From Apostichopus japonicus (taxonomy: Eukaryota > Echinodermata > Holothuroidea > Aspidochirotida > Stichopodidae): a stretch of DNA of 64,000 bases. Shown here piece by piece: positions 10,649-21,384 of this stretch (positions are counted from its first letter, which is position 1; each line of letters begins with the position of its first letter). The stretch spans positions 25,504,054-25,568,053 of the forward strand of contig NC_092562.1 of assembly GCF_037975245.1 (NCBI RefSeq), in the 5' to 3' direction. The notes under the pieces are model-generated. The model did not search any database. It had not been told where the DNA came from and saw only the letters and a list, made by a program, of their open reading frames with translations. Made by a program: the position numbers and the translations under genes.

Positions 10649-12904
10649 TCACTCCTCCGCTATCAGCCTAAAGCTGTAGAGTTTTGCAGAATCTTTTGAA
10701 GCAACTACGAGGCGTTCTGTGCCATCAACGTCGAATGTGGTCAGAGAGACATTCGTAAAATTTGCCAGTGGTAGTATAGATAATAGCTGTCGGCCATCTT
10801 TGCTATACTGTGCCAGGCAAGTTTGAGTAGTATTTGACCATAACATATAAATGAAATCCTTTTTGTCTATACACACACCTAACGCAGTATTTGCAATAAG
10901 ATCTGGTTTGGCCAATTCGAATCCGAATTCGAATACGATTTTATTTTTCTGTCCCTCTATGGTGATTGCATGGGCGCCATTTCCATGACATACCAAAAGA
11001 TAACCACCATGTACTGCGATATCGTTCACGACACCGAATACGCCACCTGTTACGTTCACGGTGTGACTGTAGTTTAGCTGATGATCAAATATTAAGAAAA
11101 CGTTACTGTATTCCAAACAAACAATGATTCGATTTTTGTCAGGATCATAAGCTACACACAACATACGCTTCCCGGTTGTTACAACGTTATCGATGTACTT
11201 CCTGCTGTATGAACCATTACGAACATCGTAGATACCGATTTCATTGGGTGCACAAACCGTCACGACTTGATGCTCGGATAAGTAACAACAATAACGATTG
11301 GTGTAGTTGATTTTGTATCTTCTTGACATCTGGTCCTGCTTTTGTATTTTTCCTTTGCTGTTGATGACGGTGATATGTGAATAATTAACTGGTGCAGTAC
11401 CAGATATGACCATATTTCCATCACTGGTTTGTGTGATGCTATCAATCAGATACTGACCTATAACTGATTTATCATTATGAGCAGCAGCTTGCTTAGCAGC
11501 AAATTCTTCAAAATCGATTAAAACCTCTTGATCGACAATAACCTTTACCTTCCCCCAAACCATTTTCGTTACATCCAAAGTAAAATCAGATAATAATTCT
11601 AACTGTGGAAATTCTTGTTCCATTTCTTTTACTAGGGCGTCACTGGCTGTTCTGATGTAAGGGATGCACTGAGAATCCGACCAATCGTCTTTAGAAGCAA
11701 GAATGGATGCAGTTGTCGCTGTAAAGTTCTCGTACCTTTCAATAATCTGTTCACAATAATCCAAGATATCTTGAAGTTCATTTTCCTTCTGCCTTGTTAG
11801 TAGTTCTTTTTCTGCCGACAGTTCCTTTAAATTTCCATCAAAATTCTCCAGTGTTATTTTGCAGTTAGATTCGATTTTATCGTGTTCTGCTTGCACTTCT
11901 TGAGATTCTTGGTCATATTTCTGATCCAAGTTTGTCAACTCGTTTTCAAATTTGACCCTTAGTTGACATTTCTCCTGTTCTCTTCTGTTTTCTATGTCTT
12001 CTACCTGTGTCTCTTTCTCAGTATCATTTTCGTTTATTTTGTCTTTCATCTTGTTAACATGCTGTTCGTATTGGATTTGCAACTTTTCGGATTTATCTTT
12101 TACATTTTTTCTTAGCTTCTGCGTAGCAGATTTAACCTTAGTTGGTAACTCGTACAACTTTTTTTCATTTTTGGTAATGTCCAATAGCTTTGCCTCCAGT
12201 AATTCTCTTTCACTCTTCGCTAACTCACCTACATCAAGCAGGTCGTGACCTTTGTGCATACCAGTGACACAGGTCACGCAAATCGGCAACCCTCCACATG
12301 TACTACAACATAACTGAGCCCTTTCCGTCACGTGATCAGCGCACATGGTATCTACCGTAAATGGTGATATTGTTTCCGAAGTCAAGTTCTTTTCTTTGAT
12401 GGTTTCCAAGTTCAGAGTGTGTGGTTGGTGATCTTGAAACATTCCGAAAGTTAGGTGAATCTGAAAACATTCTTGACATAAAAATTTGTCACACTTAAAG
12501 CAGTATGTTGGTGTTGTTGATTCCTTAGAACAGCTAACACATAACTGCTTTTGATCTTTCTTTACGAACGAGTCTTGTAATTTGTTCAACAACAGCCTAC
12601 TCGTCATATGAAGATCAGTCTTGAATCCATCCACTCCGTTTTCGGGAATTTCACAATCCTGTTTGCATACTGAACATTTAAACATCCCTTCGCTTGTTGA
12701 TAGAATGACTGATGTCAAGCAATCCCTACAATATCGATGAAGACATGGTAACAGTTTCGGATCTTTAAGTTGATCCGAGCAAACAGGGCACTGGCAAACA
12801 GTCTCTGTCATGTCCTTGGAAGGTGTGGAGGATGCCATTGTTTCCGATGGATGATGGCTTTTTTCTAGAAAATGAGCAGAAAAGGTACATGATGTAATTA
12901 GCAT
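10649..12904 (-). CDS. TRIM-family E3 ubiquitin ligase, intronless (copy 1)
   Basis: This is a 751-residue TRIM protein in one exon. A C3HC4 RING spans residues 39-80 (C39, C42, C54, H56, C59, C62, C77, C80). B-box 1 covers about 122-162 (C122, C125, C135, C138, C143, C146, H159, H162). B-box 2 covers 188-220 (C188, H191, C200, C203, C209, C212, H217, H220). A charged coiled coil runs from about 225 to 395. The C-terminal region, about 480-748, has repeated beta-strand/turn patterns (GIYDVRNGSY, CVAYDPDKNRIIVC, VVNDIAVHGGYLLVC) and is read as an NHL-like beta-propeller. TRIM proteins of this layout transfer ubiquitin in the cytoplasm and bind targets through the C-terminal domain; the target here is unknown. 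The first ATG (12904) has weak context. The ATG at residue 23 (12838; acaATGG) has strong context and suits the TATA-like site at 12935. The leader stays in frame in all copies, so the longer form is kept. The nearest relative is at 28716-30959. Confidence 0.93.
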   Translation of the reverse strand: MLITSCTFSAHFLEKSHHPSETMASSTPSKDMTETVCQCPVCSDQLKDPKLLPCLHRYCRDCLTSVILSTSEGMFKCSVCKQDCEIPENGVDGFKTDLHMTSRLLLNKLQDSFVKKDQKQLCVSCSKESTTPTYCFKCDKFLCQECFQIHLTFGMFQDHQPHTLNLETIKEKNLTSETISPFTVDTMCADHVTERAQLCCSTCGGLPICVTCVTGMHKGHDLLDVGELAKSERELLEAKLLDITKNEKKLYELPTKVKSATQKLRKNVKDKSEKLQIQYEQHVNKMKDKINENDTEKETQVEDIENRREQEKCQLRVKFENELTNLDQKYDQESQEVQAEHDKIESNCKITLENFDGNLKELSAEKELLTRQKENELQDILDYCEQIIERYENFTATTASILASKDDWSDSQCIPYIRTASDALVKEMEQEFPQLELLSDFTLDVTKMVWGKVKVIVDQEVLIDFEEFAAKQAAAHNDKSVIGQYLIDSITQTSDGNMVISGTAPVNYSHITVINSKGKIQKQDQMSRRYKINYTNRYCCYLSEHQVVTVCAPNEIGIYDVRNGSYSRKYIDNVVTTGKRMLCVAYDPDKNRIIVCLEYSNVFLIFDHQLNYSHTVNVTGGVFGVVNDIAVHGGYLLVCHGNGAHAITIEGQKNKIVFEFGFELAKPDLIANTALGVCIDKKDFIYMLWSNTTQTCLAQYSKDGRQLLSILPLANFTNVSLTTFDVDGTERLVVASKDSAKLYSFRLIAEE

Positions 12905-12934
12905 TTATTTACAAATTGCAACGCGTAATGGCGG

Positions 12935-12942
12935 CTATATAG
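12935..12942 (-). promoter_or_regulatory. TATA-like element of TRIM gene 1
   Basis: CTATATAG lies 31-38 nt upstream of the first ATG. Equivalent positions hold gatatag at 30996-31002 and actatac at 58581-58587. With a usual ~30-nt spacing, transcription would begin within about 10 nt of the first ATG, which favours use of the ATG at 12838. This is inference only. Confidence 0.4.
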
Positions 12943-12949
12943 TTAAGAA

Positions 12950-15160
12950 GACATCTATACTCGAATAAATCCCTTGAAAAGAAACACTGACTACATTATT
13001 ATACAAAAAACAAAGAAAAGCTTAAAGAAAAGATATATACTACAATATTATTCGTAAGTCGATAGTATGAAATGTGAATCATAAATATCAGGCAGGCAGG
13101 TACCAGTTGAAGAAATCATTAAGTGAATGTGGTTGACTGAACAACATGATATTGAATACAGCACCGTTTTTCCATGTCCTTTTCTTTCTTGTCCTGACAT
13201 TGCAACTGCAAAGTTTCCGTAACATCCCAAGTGACATATAACGTTTGCAAAACGTTAGTTTAAACAAGTGACATAGACAATAGGACTATATACCGTGTTG
13301 CTTATACCAAAACTCATTATAATGTCACGTTATTATAATGTAATAGCGATTTTATTATCAACGTTTCTACGTTACTTTGTAACAACTAATGTTTATAACA
13401 TTGTGCAAATATTTTCGCTGTAATCATGTAAAGTAAATTATCCGATAACTTTCTCATAAAGTCAATCTTTATATGGTTAAAATTGATTGTGACGTCCCTA
13501 TATTCTTTGTTCAAGATAATTCCTCTTTATGAGATGATCTTTCCCTATTGTGTCATGTGTTCCGTCGGAGTCTGTTAGGCTACTTTCTTTAATTGTACGT
13601 GCCTTAGTCTAACCCTATACCTATAATGATAGTTTGACAAATGAAATTAATCGAATTTCGTCACATTTCAAATATGATTATGTTTCAAATCTGCTCTAGT
13701 TTCCGAAATCGTATCAGCCAGTTTGATGGAATTTGGATAAACAGATAGTGAGGATTATATAATTATAGAAAGAACAAAGAAGTTATATGTAATCATTATA
13801 CGTTGGACAGAAAAAGTGAACAGTGTGATTGTTTCCGGCGAAGAGATGTAGAGTTGAGATGGAAATGAAATACCGTGTTATTTGAGATCTAAATCTTTTA
13901 AATTATGTTTCTTCCTTATGCAACATATTTGACCAAAAAGGGAAGTCAAACAAGAATTATATAAGATTAATGAAACGGTTCAGTCTTCAAGACCCAAGTT
14001 TAGAAACATAAAATAAAATATCGAATCATATTTACACATTCTGTCAAAGAGCTCAAATAATTTCGTTTGAAGGCTAAATACTAAAAACCTGAGCCACTAC
14101 ACCATATACAAGGGCACACAAATTTACGCGGCACAGGCCTTAATTTTTAAGGTCAACTTTATTGGCCAAAATTATGCTACAACTTCATAAAATGGTCACG
14201 TGTTCTCAAACTTTCAAACATTCCGAATTTTACTTCCATTCTCTTGAATCAATTGATGTGGAGACCTTTGAATGATTTTTTTAATTGTTTTTAATGTCTG
14301 GGAATAATGTGGAGGTTCAGAGGTTCCAGAAAAGAATAATTTTAATATGTCATCGACTTTATGCATGCTAAATGTTTGGAACCTACACCGAATACCTTTA
14401 AAGCTGGCTTCATGCAAAGTGACATGGTGGTTCACTTTTCCGTGACACAGAAGTAATGAAAAAGTAGGTATGCTGACATTTTAAAAACTTGTTGGACCGT
14501 TAAATATAAATTAACACCTCAAATCAACACCTTCACTTCACGCATGCGCACACATTTTATTTGGGAAAAGAATAGTCAGTACTTCCAAACATGTATATTT
14601 CTAGACCTATTTGTTATTAATGTTTAACATGTAAAAACATTTTTTAGCAATGCTGATATCCGGTTCGAGCTCAGTAGAGCGATACAGCTAGAGTGGACGT
14701 GCTATTGCTTAATGTTGCAGTTTTACTTCACATTTACTTGACAAAACGCCCATGAAGCCACTAACATAAAAACATACGAACTTAGTTATGTATATTACAC
14801 TATACAGATACATACGAAACTGGCATTATATACGTACGGTATGTTATACGTAAAGGAAGTTTCCACGCCCTCTGCTGTACCTTCAGTTAACTTCTTGATA
14901 TAACCGTATAAACACTCTTCTCTTCACGTTTAAGTAATGAGTCTTGGAGATAAAAGCCTCTTTCTAGAGTACTATTAGAATCGTACGAAAGCTTTCGGAA
15001 GAAGTACTATTTAATCTCTATATATCTCTCTCTCATGTACATATGTCTGCAGTAGATGTCGTAATGAAACCCATTTTTCCCGCCCAGTACACAATTATGT
15101 TCATACGTGGCATAATATGAACTTTGATACGACAGGAAGGTGATCTATTCTTGGCTCAAT
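12950..15160. other. 5' flank of TRIM gene 1, shared by all copies
   Basis: No gene was seen. The flank is AT-rich and repeated upstream of copy 2 (30960-32650, lacking the ~330 bp equivalent to 13200-13530) and, inverted, at 55985-58620. Its outer part (14440-15160) is the unit that is tandemly repeated at 31970-38690. Confidence 0.7.
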
Positions 15161-15968
15161 ATTACCATGGAGCTATAAACAGATATTGGTTTACGTTTGT
15201 GATCTTATCAGAATTGCTCACCAATAATAAACACTCACCCCCCCACCTCCACCCCCAAAAACGACACTAAAACGTACTGCAAGATAAGCTCTTTGAAGGA
15301 TAAAGTGTGACTGATCGCTCCCAAAGGGGGGGGGGGGCTGTGGATCAACGCGAGCAGGAAGATTGGACTGATTCATTCTATTGTGGGGGGTTAGTAATAT
15401 TGCTGTGACGCAAACTATTGCATGCTCAATGTGTATGGGAATTTGGGTGGTTTAAACTACCTATTAATATTTTTTTAAACTGAGTGTGAGTTCTAAACGG
15501 TACAGCAACAAAATTTAAAAAAAATACACACAAACGATTAACAGTGCGTAATTACAGTACCCTATACTAGCGCTACCATTCGGGACTTCACAATAGCGCC
15601 TCTCGAGGCTGGGCTAGAAGGTCGATATTTTCTAACGATGACTCTCATTTGTTACCTCTAGGTCCGAATGAAAACTTAAACCAATCACAATCATTTTTAT
15701 ATGTACAGAATCTGTCACTCATTTGTAATGCATATTCAATTTAGACCAGTGTTATATAGAGACACAATTGAACTTTCACAATGGAGTTTCAAAAGCCAGA
15801 CGGCGCTACATGTTGCCATGTTTTTTACGTGTGACTTTTGGTTTTCAAAAGTTACGTAGCTCTACATTTTTAACCCCTAAAGTAAAGTCCGATTGTGCCA
15901 TGCTAAATAGAAACTAGAAAACAACTGAGATATGAAGAGATTTATTCCACCTTTCTAAAGATGTTTTA
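15160..15968. other. Stretch without recognised gene
   Basis: AT-rich sequence with a G-run at 15327-15337. I see no conserved coding or RNA signal. Confidence 0.5.
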
Positions 15969-15976
15969 GACAGAGT

Positions 15977-16268
15977 CAGTGGCGTAGGAAGGTACTTTTG
16001 AGTGGGAGGGGGGGGGGGGGCTGAAGACTGATGGCCGGCATGGGGGAGGGTCTAAGGATTTTTTTGCATTTCCAGGTGGCCTCAGATGCAATTTGGTGCA
16101 ATATAGCACACTTCAACCCACCCACTCCATTTTGTATATAATTTTGCTTTTCACCTTGGCCTTAGATGCAATTTGGTGCTCCAAATGAGATTTTTGTTCT
16201 CATTTGGAAATGAAAAAGGGGTTTTCTGACTTGCGAAGCCCCCCAGCCCCCCGGTTCCTACGCCCTTG
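15977..16268. mobile_element. hAT-like non-autonomous element (MITE), 292 bp with 8-bp target duplication
   Basis: The left end starts CAGTGGCGTAGGAAGG; the right end, reversed, reads CAAGGGCGTAGGAACC. Both are flanked by gacagagt (15969-15976 and 16269-16276), an exact 8-bp duplication. CAG-starting termini and an 8-bp duplication are hallmarks of hAT transposons. There is no transposase inside, only a long G-run and unique sequence. Confidence 0.78.
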
Positions 16269-16691
16269 GACAGAGTATAATGAAATGAGGAAAGAACTGT
16301 TATCGGTGACGGAAGAAAAGCATGGCCTAACAGTAGGTCAACGGTTGGTGTGGGAAGTAACTGTTGTGACTTTCCGCCGCTGCATATAGGAGCGCTAGGG
16401 AATTGACACTTGCGGCAGAATTGTAGTTTCACTTTTGTCTTAAAACTCTTGAGACTATATTTACGGAAGCCTCAAAGGTACATCGTATTAACAACAGACA
16501 AACAATGCAACATGTCAAAAATCTGAAAATAATATTCGGACGAGATGCAATGTCTGTAAAACGGTAATTATCTGAGAATTAATGCTGGTACACACTTGCT
16601 ACTAACTTAAACAAAACGTTTAACTTCTCAAAATTACCATTTTGTTGAGATGTATCAAGTCTTCAAAAATTAAAGAATCTGAAAATTTCAG

Positions 16692-16701
16692 ATTATTATT
16701 A

Positions 16702-16751
<50 letters not shown>

Positions 16752-16825
16752 GTTGTTGTTATCATTATTATTATTATTATAATTATAATTATGAAAAATT
16801 AATAGGATTATTATTACTATGATGA
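16692..16825. repeat. (ATT)n microsatellite
   Basis: Long ATT tract with GTT and ATC interruptions, followed by sequence related to 6560-6720. Confidence 0.93.
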
Positions 16826-17135
16826 TATTTGATATTTCATAAATATTTGGTCAATGTGATATGTCTTTTGTACGCTTCCTTATATCTTATCCACATCATC
16901 ACATCCGACCACACATATTTGGGTTGAAGTGTGCTATATTGCACCAAATTGCATCTGAGGCCACCTGGAAATGCAAAAAAATTCCAAAGGGGAGGGGGAC
17001 ACCCCCTCCCCTTAGACCCCTCCCCCAGGCCGGCCATCAGTCTTCAGCCCCTTCACTCAAAAGTACCTTCCTACGCCACTGTCTGATATACTAAGTACGG
17101 TGCTTTTCCCGAAGTTAGCGCAATTCTTGGTAATT
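16826..17135. repeat. Isolated fragment of block A with an hAT-like element end inside
   Basis: The outer parts match 6560-6720 and 47936-48080 (tacgcttccttatatctta, tctgatatactaag). Between them 16921-17081 is the reverse complement of the left part of the hAT-like element at 15985-16120 and ends ccttcctacgccactg. It replaces about 25 bp of the related copies, so an element fragment sits inside this paralogue. Confidence 0.75.
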
Positions 17136-17153
17136 TGATATAGTTTTTTTCTA

Positions 17154-17208
17154 TTCCCGTCTTCGAGATTTTCCTATATTTATCTACACAGGAGTAAGAA
17201 GACGGGAA
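17154..17208. repeat. Perfect 11-bp stem, 33-nt loop
   Basis: ttcccgtcttc at 17154-17164 pairs with gaagacgggaa at 17198-17208. No function is implied. Confidence 0.7.
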
Positions 17209-17209
17209 T

Positions 17210-18180
17210 TTCCAGGCTTCCAATGACGTAACACGTTTCTATATACTGACCAGTGCTGTTGTGTTGTAACTTGCGCAGCTGTTTCCGTCAGGAAGTTGTT
17301 TTCAGCTCATGTTACTTTACAAAGCTATATCTGTTGTTTCCTCGAAATATCAGTTTTTTTCTAGGAACATAATTCTGCATAGCTTTTAATGAAACGATAA
17401 TACAACACAATGGTTTATTGATTTATACAACCTTTTAAGTGATAACCATAGGTAGACATTGTCTGTACTTTTGTCTTGCTATTGCCAAATGTACATTATA
17501 AGCGGAGACGTGCATAGAACATATCGCGGACAATCAGAAATGTTATTGGGGAAGCCGGGGTGGGGAGGGGAAGGGATGTGTTGCATTACGGGAGCCGGGC
17601 GGGGAAGGGGGAGAGTAGATGGCCAGAGTAAATATTGGATTTTAATTGTTCAAAAATTATGGACGATTCATTCAACGCTTTGTCCCGACTTAGATAAAGT
17701 TTCATGATGTATGAATAATTCCTACTTTCAAACATTTGAATTTGGGGACTTATTTCAAATTGCTGAAAACATTCCAATTGCATTGACAAAGCACGTTTCC
17801 AGTGTTCCTAATTATTCCTGACAGAATTGATCGGTAGTTTGAAGAAAATCGTAGGATGAAGTGGAGTTAAAGACAGGGTGGAACAAGGTGGAAGAATTCG
17901 TCTCAATAAACTGAGTGTGTAATGGGAGTATATTCGGCATGTTACATTAGCGCTCCATTATATTCATAATGGGCTTATGTTTACTATACATAAGGACATA
18001 CTTCGCGGTTAAAAGTTTCCAATTTTTATTATTTAAACAATCAGCAACTTTACCCTCGCTAAAATTGATACTTATTATATTCTTTATAGTGATTATTCTG
18101 TGTGCACTCATCCTAGTTAGAACGCACTACTTTATATGGGCGTCAACTGTAGGTTGCGTTATATATGACAAGTAAGGATT
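17210..18180. other. Stretch without recognised gene
   Basis: Low-complexity G-rich patches occur at 17545-17620. Short hydrophobic open frames here have no family features. Confidence 0.5.
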
Positions 18181-18540
18181 GTGGGGGGGGGGGTGGAGTG
18201 GGGGTGGGGTGACTGAGGAGTAGGATTACTTTTCTTAAACACGGGCGTCTATTTCATAATTAATGCGTGTTTTGCGTTGTTAACATAGGTAAAGAAAAGG
18301 AAGGGGGTGGGTTGGTTATGTTAAACACGGGCGTCCATGTTGTACTTTTGCGTTGTTTAGCAAAGGAGCGAGGAGGGATGTGTGGAGGGGTGCGAGGAGG
18401 GGTGTGTGGAGGGCGGGGGTTACCAAGGTTTAACACTGGCGTCGACTCTGTATTAAATGCATGTTTTGTGTTGCATCTAACAGGTAAGTAGGTTGTGGGT
18501 GGGTTGAGAGGGGGGGGGGAGTGGTTGGTGGGTGGAACTG
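18181..18540. repeat. G-rich imperfect tandem repeat
   Basis: The phrase ttaaacacgggcgtc recurs near 18234, 18320 and 18428 (last as tttaacactggcgtc), each followed by gcgttgt/gtgttgc and then a G-rich block. The units are about 86-108 bp. The G blocks (for example 18374-18420) could form G-quadruplexes. A long proline/threonine-rich frame on the minus strand is a by-product of this composition. Confidence 0.75.
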
Positions 18541-18559
18541 ATGCCTTATGTAACTGAAG

Positions 18560-21170
18560 ATGTTGTACATAGGCTAGGAAGGAGATCCCTATTATAGCTA
18601 TGCAAGGAAGGAGAGCGGCCCATCTCTGGTTTAATATCAGAAAACACCTCACGTACACGTAATAGACCATGGAAAGAAAACAAACAAACACACAGTTGTA
18701 TATTAGTATAAGTTATTTCTTAAAAGTATAAACAAATTTACACTTTGAAGGGATTATGTGAGAGATGAAACTTCGGTAACTACATCGTCAGAAGCATTTA
18801 ACTAATCTTATCATGGAAGGTAGAATGGCAGGCAGTCGGATTAACTTCACATAACTCTTACAAATTTCCAAAAGACTCACTCCAAAGTATTTATTCTGCC
18901 CTAAGAATTTATTAATAGAAATGTCTGACCAGTTTTTACTGGAAAAAAAACTACACAAAAAAACAAAACAACAGTTTGCTTCACAGGCACGCGCAGTGCA
19001 TCAGACTAAATGCCTAGGTGTGTCAAGATCAAAAGATAAGGTTGGAAAGTGATGTAGGGATCATGGATTCAAGTATCGACCCTCTTCACCCCAACCCCCC
19101 CCCCCCCAAGGGAACTTTTTGGCAAATGCTTATGAAGATATCTACCTATTACGAACCAATTCAAGTATACACATATACAAGTATAGCAATAAGGTAGAGA
19201 AGGGAATAGAAAATGGGAAATGTTTCAAGAGGAAGAACGCAATTTAGAAATAAATTGGACAGGATGGACGTGGAAAACATGACCAACAACATTCTAAGCC
19301 CTCTCGCTCCCTTCGTCAAAGAAAAATAAATAATTTAGAAAAAAAACCCAATTCTTGATCTGAATATTTTAGCACACAATGATGTCATTATTATTCTTTC
19401 ATATCATATAAGAACAATATTTTACATCATATACCCAAGTAAATTACCTAACGATTCATAATGTGGGTCCGTTTATCTGATCATTTTCCCCTTTAATTTA
19501 CTCAATTATTAACCCGTTTACCCACTACAAGACAAAGACTATATCATTATGTCTTGCCCGATCATATATAGGCCTATCATATGAATATATGACAGAAGAA
19601 AACCCATCAACTTTACTACCATGTAAAGCGACTTAAAGCACACATGATACACTATAACAAACATGGAAGGCTTCTGCCCCACTCCGCCCCCACACGACCT
19701 AAGTATGTGAGTGTCTGGTACAGGGGTGGGTAAGTGGCGGAGGTTAATTCCTACCGTATTCATACGTATGTGTGTTTTGCAATAAGGAACAAACATACCT
19801 ATGCTATAAATTGACAAGAGCAGCAATTTTGTTTGTTCAGAGCAAATAGTTCTTGAACTTTTCTTGCGTGACCCTGCATTACTGTAACAGACTTTGGTAA
19901 CATCAAATCTTACAAATGGGAGTGGCATACAGTTTGTAAATGAATATTCATCATCTCAGTAAACATAATAATAGTGCCATCCTCCAATCATGGGAATGTT
20001 TCTATGGAGTGAAAGAATTTAACAACAAAAATTCCGGTTAATCCAAGATATTATTATCTCATCATATCTGACAGACCGAGAAACCACCCTGTTATAGTCC
20101 TCAATAAAATGAAATAAAATAAATATTATTAAAAATTAATCATAACAAAACTATATCAAAAATACAAGAAAAAAGACAAATCTGAGAAGTAGATTTGTTA
20201 CGTCAGCTGGTTTGTACGATATTCACCATTAAAATATGCTAAATGTTAGAAATGCTCCTTTAAAGTTGCCTTTCAATCATAAGGTCCCGAGTTCGAGTCA
20301 CTCCAAGATTAATGTATATCGTCCAGTTACAGAGTTGTTGACATTTGACAATTCATAATCATGGACGTTAAATATGAATCTAAGAGACTGACTTTGGTCA
20401 GCTTGCAGCTTTGCTAAGCCAATGATGCTTCTTCGCGAGTTCCTGCTTGCAGGAGGATCAAAATACATACATACAAATACATACAAAGTTGAGCTAAATT
20501 GATGATGTTGCTTCCTCCATACAGGGCTAAACGTTGATGCTAATCCATTGTTTTATCACTTCTGATAAAACAACGAAAACTTGTTCAGTTTACTTCATAA
20601 ACCAAAAGAGCGTCCTTGGGTGCCATTCAACACAAATTGTCCTCTTTGCTTATGTTTTTTGTTTTCCGGTGATTGAGTTTTGTGGTTTGCATCTCAGGAA
20701 CTAACCTATTGGACTGCTTAGTAGACTACATAGATCAGTCACTTTCACTGATGAAGCTTAGCTGCTTAAAGGGTCATTCCTTAATATTAAAAAATGTTAT
20801 AGAAATACAACCAATAAAAAACAAGAAACAAAAAATACATGATATGAAAGTGTAAACCCACTGTAAAATAAAATACGAACAGGGCGAGTTATATGATAAA
20901 ATTTTAGACATACACTGTGCGGAACTAAAACAGCTTACATATGAATGGAGGGAAGGAAATGGTTAATAAATTATTCACAAACGACATGTACACCCCCACC
21001 CCCCACCCCTTCCCCACCCCACATCCCATGTACTCCCATCAGCCACCTGGTAGGAAAATATTGTGCTTGGAGATTTGTAAAAAATTTTATTTTGGATATA
21101 ACAAAAGAGTTCAACACCTTCAAAGAAAACTTATGATGAGCAACAATTATTCCTTTGGTTGATTTTTTAG
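18560..21170. other. Stretch without recognised gene
   Basis: AT-rich, with a C-run at 19096-19107, (ATAC)n-like repeats near 20465-20490 and C-rich sequence at 20990-21030. No coding signal is convincing. Confidence 0.5.
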
Positions 21171-21382
21171 ACCGACCATGGTTGTAAGGAATTTAATAGA
21201 AGTATACATGACACATTTCAAGACCAACCATGGTTGTAAGGAATTTAATCTAATAAACATGTAACTTTCCAAGACTGACCATGGTTGTTAGGAATTTAAT
21301 GGTAATATGTAATATATGTAACATTTCAATAACGACTATGGTTGTTAGGAATTTAATGGTAATATACATGAAACATTTCCTT
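21170..21382. repeat. Tandem repeat, ~52-58 bp, four copies
   Basis: The phrase gaccatggttgtaaggaattt (or close variants) recurs near 21172, 21226, 21277 and 21335, each followed by a tail like atacatgacacatttcaa. The last copies drift. Confidence 0.88.
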
Positions 21383-21384
21383 TT

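Larger units (their letters stand above)
4300..15160. repeat. Segmental duplication block A
   Basis: 4300-9600 recurs at 46300-51060 (block C). 7610-15160 recurs at 24115-32650 (block B). 12770-14870 recurs inverted at 55985-58833 (block D). Matches are long and collinear with indels. Block A is the most complete copy, holding the truncated L1, the long 3' flank, a TRIM gene and its 5' flank. The parts between the L1 and the TRIM gene show no other convincing coding sequence. Confidence 0.88.

Noticed and set aside
11994-12248. Plus-strand frame inside TRIM copy 1 (also 30082-30300 in copy 2)
   Set aside because: Antisense shadow of the coiled-coil coding region; low-complexity Ser/Phe composition.
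17969-18175. 68-residue hydrophobic frame that could be a small membrane protein
   Set aside because: AT-rich composition explains it; no conserved copy or signal.
18260-18691. 143-residue minus-strand frame rich in Pro and Thr
   Set aside because: It follows the G-rich imperfect tandem repeat; no domain and no conserved copy.
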